DNA from: Nematopogon swammerdamellus
Taxonomy: Eukaryota > Arthropoda > Insecta > Lepidoptera > Adelidae
Direction: 5' to 3'
NCBI GenBank assembly: GCA_946902875.1
Contig: OX336340.1
Coordinates: 13,469,566 to 13,533,565 of the forward strand
DNA: 64,000 nt
Below are positions 1 to 11,100 of this stretch, in pieces. The position numbers were made by a program, and so were the translations under genes. The notes under the pieces were generated by a model that was not told the DNA's origin, did no database searches, and saw nothing but the letters and a program-made list of their open reading frames with translations. Positions within the stretch are counted from its first letter, which is position 1. Every line of letters begins with the position of its first letter.

Positions 1-1018
1 ATTGTAAGTACCAATATGAAGCCTCAATTTATTACCACCCCCGCTTGTAGATAAACGCTGGGGCGGGCGGCCGTGGAGGCGGCGCGACTGGCTAAGTGGC
101 AAAGTGGAGCCTCGGTTGGCAGCGTGGCATTTTGTGTTCAATTAAAGTTAAGGGTATATAGTACTTATACTCGTCGAAATAATAATTATTCCAGTGATAA
201 TATAAAAAATTCACAATATAAAGGAATTGCGAGGAAACTTTAAGTGGTGTTATAAATGATTTACGATATATTTTAGCATACATTTCTCTTATACTGTTAT
301 TTCAAAATTGAAGTACTTATATTTTTTTTTTTGGGGAGCACGACAAGTGGCGCGCGCCAGACTAACGCAGAGGTGTAGTCCGACGGCGCCCACGGGCATT
401 CGAATATTTACGTTATATACATATAGGATTAATAATTTACATCCAACGTTTACAAAACATATGAAAAAATATTGAAAGAAGCTTTCGAAAATATCCCGCG
501 CTTGAATAATAAATAAAACTTCTTACACATTACCGGTGTACATTTTAAGGAACTGGTTATTATTTATTAAATGAATCACATCAGATACAATATTTATCTC
601 GTACGTTAATGAATACAATTATTCTCACATGTTAACATCTCAGCGCATGCGCCACCAGGCGGTCGTGAGGCAACTTTAGACCGGAACATTCGCCGCACAA
701 GACGAACAGTGCAATGTAAGTATGCTTTGTTCAATAATATCCTGTGAGAAACGACCGAATGTCAGTTGTACCTACCTGTCGCATACCTATTGACGCTCCG
801 TTCCAACTGTGCTCGACAAATATGAAAATAATATTTTTTTTTTATTCTCTCGGTCTTATTTTCTATATTTACGTTTTACGAGATGAAAAGTATGGATGTT
901 CGGTCATAAGTTCAGAATATGATACGACTTGAAATAAAATAAAATGAGAAGCTTTTATTTGAATAGGATTACTTTTATTAATGGTAATATTAACTACACA
1001 GTTAATGAAAATAAAACA
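1..1018. other. Gene-free AT-rich stretch with two short GC-rich patches
   Basis: No supportable gene. GC-rich patches at about 58-115 and 345-400 stand out from the AT-rich background. A donor-like GTAAGTAT follows at 717, but no exon partner is seen. Confidence 0.5.
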
Positions 1019-1454
1019 TTTTTTTTTTTATGGAAACTTGACACGGTTGGCTACATCACCTACAACATCCGTGATGTCAGCCCATAACACCGGGTGAACT
1101 AGGTGCCATGTCAGTGCTTCCCTTCATTTCGCGCCGGCTACGCTGAACTGGACGGAAAACACGAACTATTTACATAGCCGTTTCGACCGACGTTTCGCTC
1201 AGTGCGGTGGTACCAACCCGGCCGGGATAAACCCTACCACCTAGTAAGGTAAGAAGGGAAGGGACCTACAGTTTAACGTGGAATCCGAACCACGGTCAGC
1301 CTCCAACAGTCGGGCCCCCATCCATGACCCCATCCAATAACTGACCGCACCATTAAGCTGCCGAGGCTGACGATCCCTTAGTCGACTTTTACGACATGCG
1401 ACGGGGAGAGATGCAGTGGGGCTATTCTTTTTAAGTACCGACCCCACACGGTAC
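1019..1454 (-). mobile_element. Full-looking composite retroposon copy
   Basis: Read on the minus strand, it starts GTACCGTGTGGGGTCGGT and continues through a head module (GAATAGCCCCACTGC...CGACTAAGGGAT). A 5S-like segment and the central block (CTGTAGGTCCCTTCCC) follow. It ends TGTCAAGTTTCCATA plus poly(A), seen as the T-run at 1019. Related copies lie at 16965, 18035, 29305 and 46812. Confidence 0.8.
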
Positions 1455-1487
1455 GTAAACTAACAACTAAAGTTGAAATCAGGTTAA

Positions 1488-1800
1488 TTAAAAATACGCC
1501 TCGGCACGTGGGTCACCAGGCTTGTAGACAAGCATATCGTCCAGTTTGTCGACTACCTCAAAAGAGTTCTGGTGAATTCTAGTGCCCACGCACCGAGGGT
1601 TTCGACGGCGGCGCCGCCGTATTTAGGCCGCTTGTTGGCGGCGGCTGTAGTCGCTGCAGCCCCGGCCGGACGGGAGGAAAGTGGAATGTGGGTCGGTGCT
1701 TGCGTGTCTGTGCATGTTGCGTCCCACACGAGCGCCTTTCCCTGTTGCCACGGTACCAAGGTCAAGCCGTCAGGTCTTTTACCGTCAGATCGGTCATAGG
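1488..1800 (-). pseudogene. Retroelement ORF remnant (C-terminal WDAT-type region)
   Basis: Minus-strand reading gives [20 protein letters not shown], then [22 protein letters not shown] and, after a one-base frameshift, GDPRAEAYF followed by a stop. Recognised as the C-terminal region of a repeated retroelement protein. The same motifs recur at 7111, 40200, 42290 and 50840. Broken and not functional. Confidence 0.65.
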
Positions 1801-2504
1801 ATTTAGATTGCCATTATTATATATATGTACTTTTCAATGAATAAACAGTTTATCATCACGTTAGGTATCGTGCGAAGTGGTGAGGGAAATATATTATTAT
1901 GTATTAAATAATTATAAATGATCCCATAAATGTATATAAATATTACGAACAATTTAATATAAAAAAGTTAAAATTTTAAATTTTGAACTAAAAGAAAGTA
2001 ACCATACTCGTATGTTATGCGCTGATACAAGCGGAACGTAAAACGAAGGTGATGTAGATCGGAACTATGAAACGTTTCATCACCCTGCCGCCGCGCCACG
2101 GCGCGCCGCCCTACAGCCTGGGAGGCTGCGCGGCTCGGCCGGATGCGGCGCTACGAGACAGAGGCGACACGGCGCGGCGCGGCGGGGGCGGTGCATGGCC
2201 ATGGTTCTGATATTTCTTTCACAAGTTAAATAATTGTTGCCTTTGTGAATTCATGACGTTTATATCAGGGATAACAATTAATTTGTGTTCCCTATACTCG
2301 TATCTAAGTAGTCTGTATTCTTAAACTTTAGCACTTTTGGTGAATACAGTAATTGTGTTAATGTACGTGTTACACATCACAAGGAATAACTAAAACATGA
2401 TTACTGTATTAAATATATCATAATCATAATATTAAAAAAAAAACATTTATTTTAATTGCCACCACAAAGTTATAATTGGAAGGGTTGGGATGGTTTTGGT
2501 TTTT
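1801..2504. other. Non-coding stretch with GC-rich island
   Basis: AT-rich sequence with a strongly GC-rich patch at about 2080-2200. No gene with splice support is visible. Confidence 0.45.
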
Positions 2505-2617
2505 TTTATTTTTTTTTATGGTACCTGACACGGCTCGCTGCACGACCTACTATATCCGTGATATCAGCCCAAAACACCGAATAAGCTAGGTGCCATGTCA
2601 GTGCTTCCCTTCATTTT
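2505..2617 (-). mobile_element. Truncated retroposon 3' end
   Basis: T-run, then the complement of the family's 3' end (GACACGGCT, TCAGCCCAAAACACCG, CATGTCAGTGCTTCCC). Truncated after about 110 bp. Confidence 0.75.
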
Positions 2618-3149
2618 TTGCTAATAATGAGAAGAATCGGGGTCTTTATAATTACCGACTAAAATAAAGGTGAGATTTTTATAGTTAAAAATCATTTCCG
2701 AAACCCTACGTCTACGCTCCGTCCGTGGATTCTTTGTTTTCCAACAGCAGGTGGAAACAGGTTACACTAAGAAGACGTTATTTATGGAGTCGATATTTCG
2801 ATTTCGTTTGAAGGTTGATATTTCGATATAACATCTAGAATTGACATATTAGATTACTTCCAATTCGCTACCAAATGGACCGGCGAGGCGCGCGGACTCG
2901 CAAGCAAGCGGGGCGCGGCGCGGCGCGGCGCGGCGGGTGCGTCGGATGCGGCGGCCAACACTGATGCAACGTTTGAACTTTATTATATCGAACGACAATC
3001 AATCTAAGTTGAGAAATATTTTGCGATGTACGGCAAAAATGTATGCAGATATTACCGATACTTACAAGTATTATAACCATAGTAAACAGTTTGTTCTTTC
3101 TAACTAAAGTCATATCACCAGTTAGGCCCAATAGCTGTAATAATAGAGT

Positions 3150-3270
3150 AGTCGGCGCGAAATGAAGGGAAGCACTGACATGGCACCTAGTTCACCCGGT
3201 GTTATGGGCCGATATCACGGATGTTGTACGTGATGTAGCCAACCGTGTCAGTTTCCATAAAAAAAAAGGT
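3150..3270 (+). mobile_element. Truncated retroposon 3' end
   Basis: Sense copy of the same 3' end: GAAGGGAAGCACTGACATGG through GTCAGTTTCCAT and an A-run. Confidence 0.8.
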
Positions 3271-4985
3271 ACCAGGTAATAGAAAACCACCACAGAATTG
3301 TGTAGAAACATTTTGAGTAATGGGCTAATTTTGACAAATATTTTTGAACATGATGATAAGTGTTAACAATAAATAGAAGCGTACCGATGAATAACAGTTT
3401 GGGAAATGTTTGTTATATTTGATCGTAGTTCATAAGCAGACAGAGGGTTCCGTAGCCATTCTCTTCTTGCACGCAAGGCGAGCGCGAGCGCGGTTACTTT
3501 GTATATCGCCGCGTGCGTCGCTGCTAAGTCTGCGCACCCCGCGCACCTCGCCACGCACAGCCCCTTCTTCGAACAGCTAGTAAAACACGATACCTTTCTT
3601 AATAAGAATACTATTTTCTCTATAACCATTTAAGATATATTTGTTAAGACTTTTGCCGCAATCATTTCGTTATACCGCCTAAAGTAAAATTTCTTAATTC
3701 CGTTTAGATTAAGTAGGTATACTAAAAAAAAATTTTCATGCCGTAAAGACAAAATGCGTATCTCTATAATTTTTTAAGACTTATTGAGCTTTACGTTCTG
3801 AAATAATCGACTCGGACAGAGCAAAATGTACACATTTCATACTATAACTTTTATTAAATTAAACATTTTCTTAATAATAGTCTTATCCTACTCGACCTAT
3901 TAAAAAAAGCGAGTGAGCTGTGCCGGAGACACGGCGGTAGATTCGTGAATTTACTTGATCGAAGATACCTATCCTTCCTTGTCCCACACGAGTATAGATT
4001 GGGAGCAGTATTTTTGGAAAACCAACGGATGAGTAGTTGTGGATCAGTAGTATAATTAGAGCAATTAAAATGTAGGTTAAAAATATTTTACAAGCTTTTA
4101 TTTATCTTACACCGTATGTTGGTTTGTTAGTATGTGTGGGTCAATTCTTGGAAGCCAAATTAGAACCACTTCCTCTTATCCTACGAAGTTCAAATTTTTA
4201 GTGTTGGTTCAGTTCCGAAGACAATGCAATGTTATATAAAATAAAATAAAAAAAATTATCTCGTCGAGGCCTATCATTTCCTCCAGCGCATATGTAGTCG
4301 TAAATCAGTAGTTTCCGAGATATGCCCTCTCAAAAAATGGTTCCTTTTTCTTTCCGAAACGGCTGAACCGATTTAAAAATAAACCAACTATTTAAAAAAA
4401 GAGTAATTTTTCTACGAAAAGAAATAAATTGCAAGTCGATCTGAGTAGTTCAGGAGTTATAAGCATTTATTAATTTTCGAAGCCTTTTTTCTAAGGGCCA
4501 TATTTATAGAAGGGCTTAATGTACGACTCTTGGGTATGTTGTCTTAGCAAGTCGGAAGAAGAACCACCTTTAGGACGATATGCATCACCTTCCTGTAACT
4601 CTTATAGTTTTTGAGATCTAAGTCGCCAAAAGTTCATAATTTTCGTAACGCAACTTTTTGTGAAAACCCTCCCGCAGCAGGATAAAGACGTTTCATCAAA
4701 TTCACGTCAAAAGGTGAAGCATCGTGGGACATCTGACTGAAGTGAAGCTTCCTTCACAACACAATAACTCAGTCCGTTAGTACTGCTGTTCACCATTAGA
4801 TGGCGCTGCAAGTATTTTGCCACTGCTTTGCTAGTGACAATCATCTCGCTGTAGTATAAGATTTTATTGTTCGTTCAAGAGCCAGGCAAAGAGGATCGCT
4901 CGTTGCAACTAACTTCCGTTCTTTCGTAATTTCATGCGTGATGTTTCCACTTTTCGCTTCGCTTCAAAAATATGTTTATTTTTTA
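3271..4985. other. No gene seen; diffuse repeat-like sequence
   Basis: AT-rich, with phrases usual in old lepidopteran repeats (for example CTGAACCGATTTAAAAAT at 4363). No reading frame is supportable. Confidence 0.4.
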
Positions 4986-4989
4986 TTTA

Positions 4990-5272
4990 TTTTTATGTGA
5001 TCCGGTATGGGTGGTTAAGTTCGGAGGGGCCAAAGCACTGCTCCGATCAGCCAATGTCACCTCCGAGAAGGTTCAAGGTAGGTGCCATACCTACCGGAGA
5101 CTTCGCTGGATTGCTGCTGGCTGGCTATACTGGCTGGACTAGAGGAGAACACAACCGAGGCTGCTATGCGGCCATCTTACATCCAGTACGGTGGTCTCAA
5201 CCCATTCGGCTACAATTTGAGTCTGCCACCTTGTAAGGGGCAAGGGAAGGTCAGGAACCTACATTTTTGACT
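4990..5272 (-). repeat. tRNA-SINE 3' half, minus orientation
   Basis: Complement of the SINE body found at 45165-45478: it shares TGATCCGGTATGGGTGG, AGGAGAACACAACCGAGG and GCGGCCATCTTACATCCAG. The tRNA-like head is missing. Confidence 0.75.
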
Positions 5273-6157
5273 TAGCTCTTACCGCCTGTATTAATAAAGT
5301 TGAACAGGAACAAAGTTTCCACATGAAATGTTGTAACCTCCCGGGAATCGGGAATCTAAACATGCAAGTTTCAAGAAGATAGCTCAAGCTGTGCACTGTG
5401 CGTACGTGCGCAACTGCGCAGGCGTACAGGTTGCGACAGATGCCTGATTGAATGTTTAAGGGTGATTGTCAGGATCACTGGGTGGGTAGGGAACACTAAA
5501 AGCTACGAGTATAGGCAATAAAAACAGATTTATATAAAATCTAAAACAACCATTTAAAATAAGTTAATCGTTAATTTTTCTACATGAAAGAGTTTCAAAA
5601 TTAATTTTAACAATGATTACTCTAACTTCAGTATTAAACTATGCAATAAAAAGCTACTGGCATTGCAATTCTTAGTGTACGAAGCAACGTATGATTATTA
5701 GTTGAGAAACTTGGATAACTGATCTTTATTGCTATTTTGCTATTTATTATACCAGTGCAATGAATGGACTGTTGAAAATTGTGCCAAATCAGATACTTAA
5801 TTAATGTTATAGTTCTCAATGAATTCAAGTTTTTACAACTTCTGCTCAAAGAACTATTATCCGATTAGCATACAATTGATACATTCACCACTAACTATTA
5901 ACTCAGAGGATCAGAGGAGTTTGGTATTAGAGGAACACTTCTAATACCAAACTGAGGTAAATTACGCAATACTTTAAACATTAGTATGTTGGGTAAAGAG
6001 GTAACATAGCGTAGGCGTTTCAAAGCACTGAAGTTATGCATCTGGTAATAACCGAGAGGTGAAACGAGTTCTTTTATTGTAGACAACGCCCCTTATAATT
6101 GTACGTGTACTTTAAGTACACACATATACTTAATATTTAAATATATATGTAAATATT
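5273..6157. other. No gene seen
   Basis: AT-rich, unassigned. Short frames here have no domain or splice support. Confidence 0.4.
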
Positions 6158-6452
6158 TATGGAATCTTACATTGCTGGTTACATCACCCATGGGCTGACA
6201 TCATGATTGTGAATGTCAGCGCATCACACCTTGTTGAACTAGGTGACTTGTCAGTGATTCCCTTTGGTTGCGCCGGCTACGCTGAACACGATTTATTTTC
6301 AAAGGCGATTCGATAAATGTTCATTTATTGCGGAGGTACCAATCAATATGGGTTAAACTATACCTGGTAGCATGATACGGAAAGGGACCTACAGTTTTAC
6401 TTGGAATCCAAACCACGGTCAGCCTCAGAGGTCAGACGGTCATCCATTCCAA
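6158..6452 (-). mobile_element. Diverged retroposon copy
   Basis: Same family as 1019-1454 but with many substitutions. Recognisable by GGTTACATCACC, GTTGAACTAGGTGAC, AGGGACCTACAGTTTTAC and AACCACGGTCAGCCTC. Confidence 0.7.
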
Positions 6453-6659
6453 GTCAATATGTATGTCGATAGATTTCACGGACTATCTTCTGAAGCAGAC
6501 ATAATTTACATTAAATGAATTTGCTTCAATAAGATACATGTTTTGGTTTAAGATCTACCTAATAAAAGTAGTTAACATTATGAAGCTCAATTAATTACAG
6601 AAATTAAGAATATTATTGTACATTTCAAAAGGCTACGCAAGTGCGTAGTACCCGTAACC

Positions 6660-6800
6660 GACGAGCATGCATGAAGAACATTATGGGAGTGGAAGAGGCG
6701 GCAGAGGTGTGTCAGGATCGTGGCACGTGGAGATCCGTTGTCTCTGCCTACCCCACCGGGAAACAGGCGTGACGCTATGTATGTATGTATTTCAAAAGAC
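6660..6800 (+). repeat. Dispersed repeat fragment (CACGTGGAGATCCG type)
   Basis: Contains GCACGTGGAGATCCGTTGTC and CTCTGCCTACCCC, then GCGTGACGCTATGTATGTAT, a phrase common in lepidopteran retroposon ends. Confidence 0.5.
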
Positions 6801-7110
6801 TTCAACGAAGGTAAGAAACCCGATAGCAGAAGGGTTTCCTTTTGATTCGCATTGATGTCGTTTGATGCGGCGTTCTTGCCCAATGTCGCGGTCGCGCCAC
6901 CTTAACGCCCATCGCGACGCCGTCTAGCGGACTGTGAGAGAACTACGAATAAAGTTTTGTTGAAACTATTTTACCAAGTCACGGTAGATGGCGCAGAATT
7001 CAAATAAGGTATGCCATTTATTAGGTTAGGATACAATATTTCTTATACTATTTAACACAATGTATTAAAAATTATATGCAATCCAATCTTTAATGCAATC
7101 TTTTTTTCTC

Positions 7111-7170
7111 CAGCAAATAGGGCTGGAGATTCAAAGGGGCAACGCGGCTAGTGTTTTGGGTACGGTGGGG
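7111..7170 (+). pseudogene. Retroelement ORF remnant (QRGNAAS motif)
   Basis: Encodes LEIQRGNAASVLGTV, the extreme C-terminus of the same retroelement protein as at 1488 and 42290. Confidence 0.55.
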
Positions 7171-7553
7171 GAGTCGGCGGAGATAGATGAATTTTTTTTA
7201 TCTAATAGGTGTTAATTTTAGTTTTTTTTTCATTGTTATTGTGATTTACTTATAGGTGAATTTGTATATTTTTGATTTACTTATATTTATATTATGGATA
7301 GATATGTGAATTAAAACTAACGATACAGATTAATGTTAAAAGTAATAGAATGAATCTAATTAATTAGGTAACTTATAAATAAAAATTCTCCTCAATTTCT
7401 GCCAAGGCTACCATGGTTCCATGGTCTCTCTAGTACGCTTTTAGCATTTACTTTTTGAATTTCTACGCTTATGTTGAATATAAAGAAACCCTTGACACTC
7501 ACGTCACCGTTTTGTATTATTTAGTTATTATGTTTTGTTATGTTATATTGCAT

Positions 7554-7632
7554 TATGTTATGTTATGTTATGTTATGTTATGTTATGTTATGTTATGTTA
7601 TGTTATGTTATGTTATGTTATGTTATGTTGTC
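7554..7632. repeat. (TATGT)n microsatellite
   Basis: About 15 near-perfect copies of a 5-bp unit. The open frames through it are artefacts of the repeat. Confidence 0.95.
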
Positions 7633-7989
7633 CTGTTGTGTTATATTGTCTTGTTGTTTAAGTGTTTGGAATTACTTGGAAGTGTGAATTTAAAAATAAA
7701 CTTATCTACATACTTACTTACCTCTTACATAGTAAGAATATGAATTCATATAGTTTTCTGCGCGGTTCCATCAGCTTAAATTAAAATTGTTCAACAATGG
7801 TGCGATCATTTCGTGTAATTTTAAGTAAAAATTATTAATATAGTAATTTAAATTTATCAATGTAATTTTATAACTGTTTCGAAGTTTTGTTTGTAATTTA
7901 CCTACTTTTACAATATACTATACAATGGTTTTATTTGAAAAATGGAGTATGAATCATGTGATGAAAAAATTATAAAACACATTATTATA

Positions 7990-7995
7990 TTTATT
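7990..7995 (-). terminator. Candidate poly(A) signal of gene A
   Basis: AATAAA on the minus strand, about 170 bp past the gene A stop codon. The flanking sequence is AT-rich, so a chance match is possible. Confidence 0.4.
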
Positions 7996-8162
7996 TATGT
8001 ATATTGTATTATTTAGGTATATCTTATTACATTGCTTACCTAGTAATGTACAGTGCAATACTACTTATAAACTAAATTATCTACATTCAAAATTAGGTGT
8101 GCTTTTTTTCGCAGGAAATCATTGTTGAAGGCGGTCGTTCATGATATTCATCTTGATCTAGC

Positions 8163-11100
8163 TCAGTATCGAACCCTCGGCTTCGCTTCATACTGTGGCT
8201 GTAGGCTGGTGGCGGCGTTGTCACCTTCTGGTTTCGGAGGTAAGGTCACAGGTAAGGTCGCCAGGTAGTCGAGAGCCTTCTGTATAGCGGGCGGGATCGG
8301 CGGCGGTGTGGGAAGGTGGTCGCCCTGCAACAAACGTAGCTTTCAACTAACTACTTCAACGCGATAGGAAACCCTAACCCTCTTGAATATATTTTTCTGT
8401 TTCATCTGTATGAGTAGCTCGTATTAGAGTGATGAGGATATAATGTCAGTCAGTCAGTCAGCGTGTAGGCGTCCACTGCTGGACATAATTATGCCCTCTC
8501 TAATTTTCCTCCAGTCCTCCCGGCCTTCACCGGTACGGAACCACACGGTTACTCCAACGGTCGTCTACGATGATATAATGATTTCATTAATTTAAATAAT
8601 AAACTTAGGCTTAAGTGGTGTTAATAATGTAAAACAAAATATCTACTGCATTTACCAGAACAATATCATTTGTTATCATATATTTTTTGTTTCTTGGAAT
8701 AATTTTCAAACGTTTACGAAATCGACACTATACGAAAATCTCTAATCGTATTTGCATTGAGCACTCTTTTGTCATTTGAGCGTCTTTTGACGCATAATAA
8801 TGTTCAAAAGTACCTACAAAATGTATTGAAAACCTGCACCACGAAAGTAAGTATGTTGTCATGCAGTAAAGAGTTCTTGGCACACTTACGACAAAGCGCG
8901 TACACGATTGTTTGCGACTGCATTTTATGATTTTTAAATCTCGCTGCTAACAATAAACAGTAAACACATAAACAGTAAAACAATAAACATTAAATCATGC
9001 GTTTTATTTAAATTCATAATAAACAATGTTTTATACCTTTAAGGAGAAAGAACTAAATTTAGAGTATCAATTAACAGGTAACGTAATTATTCCAAAAATT
9101 TTATTGAATACTTACACATAGCTATGAGCACCTGTCTATGGCTTAGCAAAATGGAATGGTCAAAATCCTAAGGGCAAATTTAACTAATGCTTAACCGGGT
9201 TCAATGAAGTGCAATGCCGGCAGATTGTGTTGAATTGTAATGAATTATTAGATTTGAAATGAAATGAAATGAAATGATTTATTATAAAAAACATGCAAAT
9301 TTATTTATAAATATACCTAGGTACATAAATATTGTATAGGTTTAAAGTTTCTGAATTCATGACTTTGTTTATTTCCGGGACCCGGAATGAGAAAATAGTA
9401 AATATTAAGTCTAAACAACGTATAGTGTACAGAAATCAAACAAATCAAAATTCCCGTTTTCAATAAAATATATCGATGTTTACAAATAGGAAACAATCAA
9501 ATAAAAAATAAAAAAAAATGAGTTTATATGCTAAAATCACTGAACTAACTTAAGAATAATTTGCTATCTACCAAAGTAAAATTAACTAAAACTACAATCT
9601 AAATCTAAAATAATATATAAATAAATAAATAAATAAATAAAAATGTTTATGGTCCCCGAGTAATCTCCTGGACAGAAAACTAGATTATATAGATTAAAAC
9701 GGAACGATTTTTTTGTGTTTAGTTTTAAATAAATTTAATTTAATTTTAACACATTAAATATTCCTAATATTATGTGCAGAGGGAAAACGTTTGTAGGAAT
9801 ATTAGTGAACATGCATTGTTCATTCAGTAGAGGAATGCGAATGAGTTACACACATCTGTGTCATCTAGAGATGAGCCCAGAACCTTTCCTTGCGAGTTTC
9901 ACAAGCGGCCGCGGCGGAGTGGTCGGGCGAGCGCGGGGCGGCGGCGGCGGGGCGGCGCAGGTCGCAGGTCGTTCTCTGATATTTCACAGCGACATTTGAA
10001 CGCGTTGGCCAACCATCCTCTATCCTTACACACCACAACTTGTGATTTTACAATATTCCTCATATAAGATGACCCTGCTGGATTTTATAGCATTTAAATG
10101 AAGGTGTAAAGGCTACTTTGAATGTAGGAACTTGGAACGAAGCCCGTCGTTATGAATTCAGTCGAAATAGTATCACATTTAACTCCGCACTCGTCTTTAC
10201 TACGAAACGCTGCTTATTACATTTTATTAACTTCTATAAATACTCAAGACTTTTTCATCTCTAAAAGCGAATAATGTCTTCGCAGACACCAACTACGTAA
10301 TGAATATTAATAAAAAAATTATTATATATATATATTTATATATAATTGGTTTCTCCGAAACAGCTCTCAGGATTTGGATGAAATTTTGAATTGGGATAAT
10401 GTTATTTTTTTTTCAAGTTTATCTAGATAGGTGTAGACGCCGAGCGAAGCTCGGTCGCCCAGGTACTATTCTTAACAGACAGACAGACAACAAAGTAATC
10501 TTATAAGGATTCCGCCTTCTCATTTTGAGGCACAGAACTATAAAATTCCTTCAAGAGAGCCGTGAATAGGCACCTGTCAGGCCGTCATGGCATTCACAAG
10601 CCCCGCATACGACCGAATGTGTATGGGTGTCGTTAACATCTTATGGGTGACTCGGCACCACATGTCGCGCTTAAAAAAACTTAAACATCAACGTTGTGCA
10701 TTTTTGAATATTTTGGAATGGTTAGGGAATAATTTCGCACGAATTGTTTTATTTATCAGTATAAAAGTACTATCATTTATGTCGTAAAATACAATATTCA
10801 TTTATTGCGCTATCGTAGACAATCATGAAAATTTATATTACATAAAAAATTTAACACTACAGAACTATTATAATTATTTTATATCAAAAAGTTTATTTCT
10901 CAGAAAAATCGACTTTCATCCATAATTTCAACGAATCTTACGCTTTTTCGATCAGGCTACGGATCTGACAAGAGTTTAACATTTTTTACCCATCTAAAAA
11001 AAGTGCCAAGCGCCGCTAAAGAGGTTTCGAATCTTACGCTTTTTCGATCAGGCTACGGATCTGACGCGAGTTCTGACGCGAGTTTAACATTTTTTACCCA

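Noticed and set aside
7455..7743. Frames rich in MLCYV repeats
   Set aside because: Translation of the (TATGT)n microsatellite.
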